From assembly GCA_015179125.1 (NCBI GenBank), contig WHVA01000167.1, positions 146,975 through 210,974 of the forward strand: a stretch of DNA of 64,000 nucleotides, written 5' to 3'. Each line of letters opens with the position of its first letter. Position 1 is the stretch's first letter. The notes under the pieces were generated by a model, which did not search any database, was not told the DNA's origin, and was given only the letters and a program-made list of their open reading frames with translations. The translations under genes and the position numbers were made by a program. Shown here in pieces: positions 62,650 to 64,000 of this stretch. This DNA is from Gautieria morchelliformis (taxonomy: Eukaryota > Basidiomycota > Agaricomycetes > Gomphales > Gomphaceae).

Positions 62650-64000
62650 CTCCGTGATGGACCTGCCTCATTGGGGCTTCCATCCACATTGAACACTGGG
62701 ATTGCACGTTGCAACTTCCGCGTGGTCAGTCGGTTCCGTTCCACATAGTCCCGGTCCATAAACTGACCAGTGGCCCCGCAATCGACAAGGGCGGGTCCGG
62801 ATTTGACTTCCGCCGTATCGGTCGTCTGGATCTCTACCTTAATGACTAGTGACTTGGGGCCAGGGTGGCAGCAACAACATAGCGCTTCGGAAGGCGTCTC
62901 TCCAAGGGCGGATGCGGGATGGACGGGGTGTCAGATTTGGTTTTTGTGTGACTTTATCCGGTGGGTCTGTACGAAGTGAGGGGAGTGGGGGCTTTTCATT
63001 CTCTACTTCAAGACAGGCAAACGGTTATGTACAGGCAGCAGGGGCACACATCTCACCCGCTGCGTGTCACAAAATCCGACGCATCTTCCGCTTCCAGTAG
63101 ACCATGTTCCGCATTTTCGGAAAGTTCTTCCGCAGTGGGCACTCGTTTATGTCTGCAAGTGCGAGGAACTCTGGAAGGATCTCGAGTTTTCCTCTGTGGT
63201 CATAAGCCGGATATCAAAGGCTTGGGGGCACTCGCGAGCATAGTGGCCTGGTTGTCGGCAGCGGAAGCAGGTGATAGTTCCGTGGCCTTTTCCGCGCATG
63301 CGGTCAACATCCATCGGGGCAGGGCCACTCTTCGAGGGAGGAGGCTATGGTTCCTAATAGGAGCAGGCGGAGCAAGCATCGGAAATAAGTTCCGTGTGGG
63401 AATGAATGCGCTTCCGGGTTTTGGCACAGGTGGAGTAGGACGAGCGAACTGCGTGTCGTGTTCCGACTCGTCTCCACGAAGGCCTCATTTGCGTCCCTGT
63501 TCCGAGAAACCTTCTGCGCGGCTTGGTACCACCCTTCCGGGTCATCAAAATCCGGAGTTCCATCCCAAGCAGCGCAACTTGGTTCTGGAGCGTCGGATCA
63601 AGTCCTCGTCGGAATTTGATGACGATTGTCTTGTCGTCGTCATATTCCGCAAGGTCGATGAGCTCCTGGAAGCGATCGATGTAGTCATCGACCGGATCTT
63701 TGGCTGGTACCAGCTCGTCCCCTCGAGCTTTGTAAGGGCTGTGAGCTGCTCGTTTTTCGGGCAGAACTGTCGGAAAATGTTTTCTCGAACGCGTCCCAGT
63801 CCCGGAAGTAGTTCCCCTTGCCCTTTGCTTCATGTCGGATCACCTTGTTTGCAAAACGGGCTGCGCGGTCCGATTTGAAAAAGGACAACGTCCAGTGAAT
63901 CCGAGCCTGGTCGTTCGGAAAGAGGTCTCCGACAATTGCGAAGTAGATGCTGCATGTGTTGAAGAATGCGCGTCCCTTCTCCCGATCTCCGTCAAAGTCC
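62650..64000 (-). pseudogene. Element E2 gag and protease start (partial, window edge)
   Basis: Gag-type segments such as DYIDRFQELIDLAEYDDDK (near 63,670) and a Lys/Arg-rich region are followed by the knuckle region near 63,240-63,290. The same segments are seen in E1 at 48,730-50,100. The N-terminus lies beyond the window. Confidence 0.8.

Larger units (their letters stand above)
58683..64000 (-). mobile_element. Ty3/Gypsy chromovirus, element E2 (runs off the window)
   Basis: The 3' LTR is 58,683-58,967 (285 bases). On the minus strand the parts are integrase plus chromodomain (60,492-58,942), protease-RT-RNase H (62,646-60,565) and gag (from the window edge to 62,650). It is the best preserved element in the window: the two pol-type frames of 516 and 693 codons are long. 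A few breaks are seen, mostly in gag. Its other LTR lies beyond 64,000. Confidence 0.93.

Noticed and set aside
1-64000. tRNA genes
   Set aside because: No stretch with paired A and B boxes and a foldable cloverleaf was seen by eye; a tRNAscan run would be decisive.

Overview
The window looks like a repeat-choked, probably heterochromatic stretch of a basidiomycete (Agaricomycete) chromosome; a Rhizoctonia-like fungus would fit, but I cannot prove the genus. The grounds are introns of about 50-100 bases, a KDZ transposase with its CxC5/CxC6 cysteine clusters, an alpha-kinase-type gene, chromodomain Ty3/Gypsy elements, PIF/Harbinger elements with a separate DNA-binding partner gene, and a Tad/I-like LINE. 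Almost all of the sequence is mobile or derived from mobile DNA, stacked in layers.

Layout. 1-8,518: a family-C LTR-type repeat split by a Ty3/Gypsy chromovirus (element A, 144-7,445, direct repeat GGTCC). Element A carries a whole, apparently spliced gene on its antisense strand (5,562-6,734). 8,519-9,630: a Harbinger transposase cut by the C repeat. 9,749-18,452: a KDZ transposon with a matching 10-base repeat on each side. Inside it are the KDZ transposase (minus strand), an alpha-kinase-like gene, an LRR/F-box-like fragment, a probable cytochrome P450 tail and a solo LTR. 18,811-19,319: a small secreted-protein gene with three exons, the only gene here that looks like an intact ordinary host gene. 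20,330-25,007: a Harbinger partner gene split by two insertions, each with clean target duplications. 25,148-26,520: LTR fragments, two of them head to head. 27,135-42,143: an old Ty3/Gypsy element C (minus strand), interrupted by a solo LTR-A, a 400-base palindrome and an 8.3 kb LTR-edged block. That block holds intron-bearing copies of host-type genes: an ER DnaJ-like fragment and an unrecognised gene of at least six exons. 42,166-44,403: a Harbinger element with convergent partner and transposase genes, cut by Gypsy element E1 (44,404-50,385). 51,220-53,514: fragments of the C and B families. 53,962-54,555: a third Harbinger partner ORF that has lost its DNA-binding core. 54,702-58,028: a LINE that keeps ORF1, endonuclease and part of the reverse transcriptase but has lost its 3' part. 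58,683-64,000: a second, better preserved E element running off the window.

Working together. The Harbinger genes come as a transposase plus a trihelix/Myb-like partner. The KDZ unit is a transposase plus host-like cargo. The Gypsy elements carry gag, protease, RT, RNase H, integrase and (A and E) a chromodomain, which fits insertion into silent chromatin. Solo LTRs outnumber full elements in the B, C and D families, so LTR-LTR recombination has been active. C-to-T changes in CGA codons suggest CpG methylation decay. The strongest candidate for something undescribed is the antisense cysteine-cluster gene of element A; next comes the KDZ transposon with its kinase, LRR and P450 cargo.
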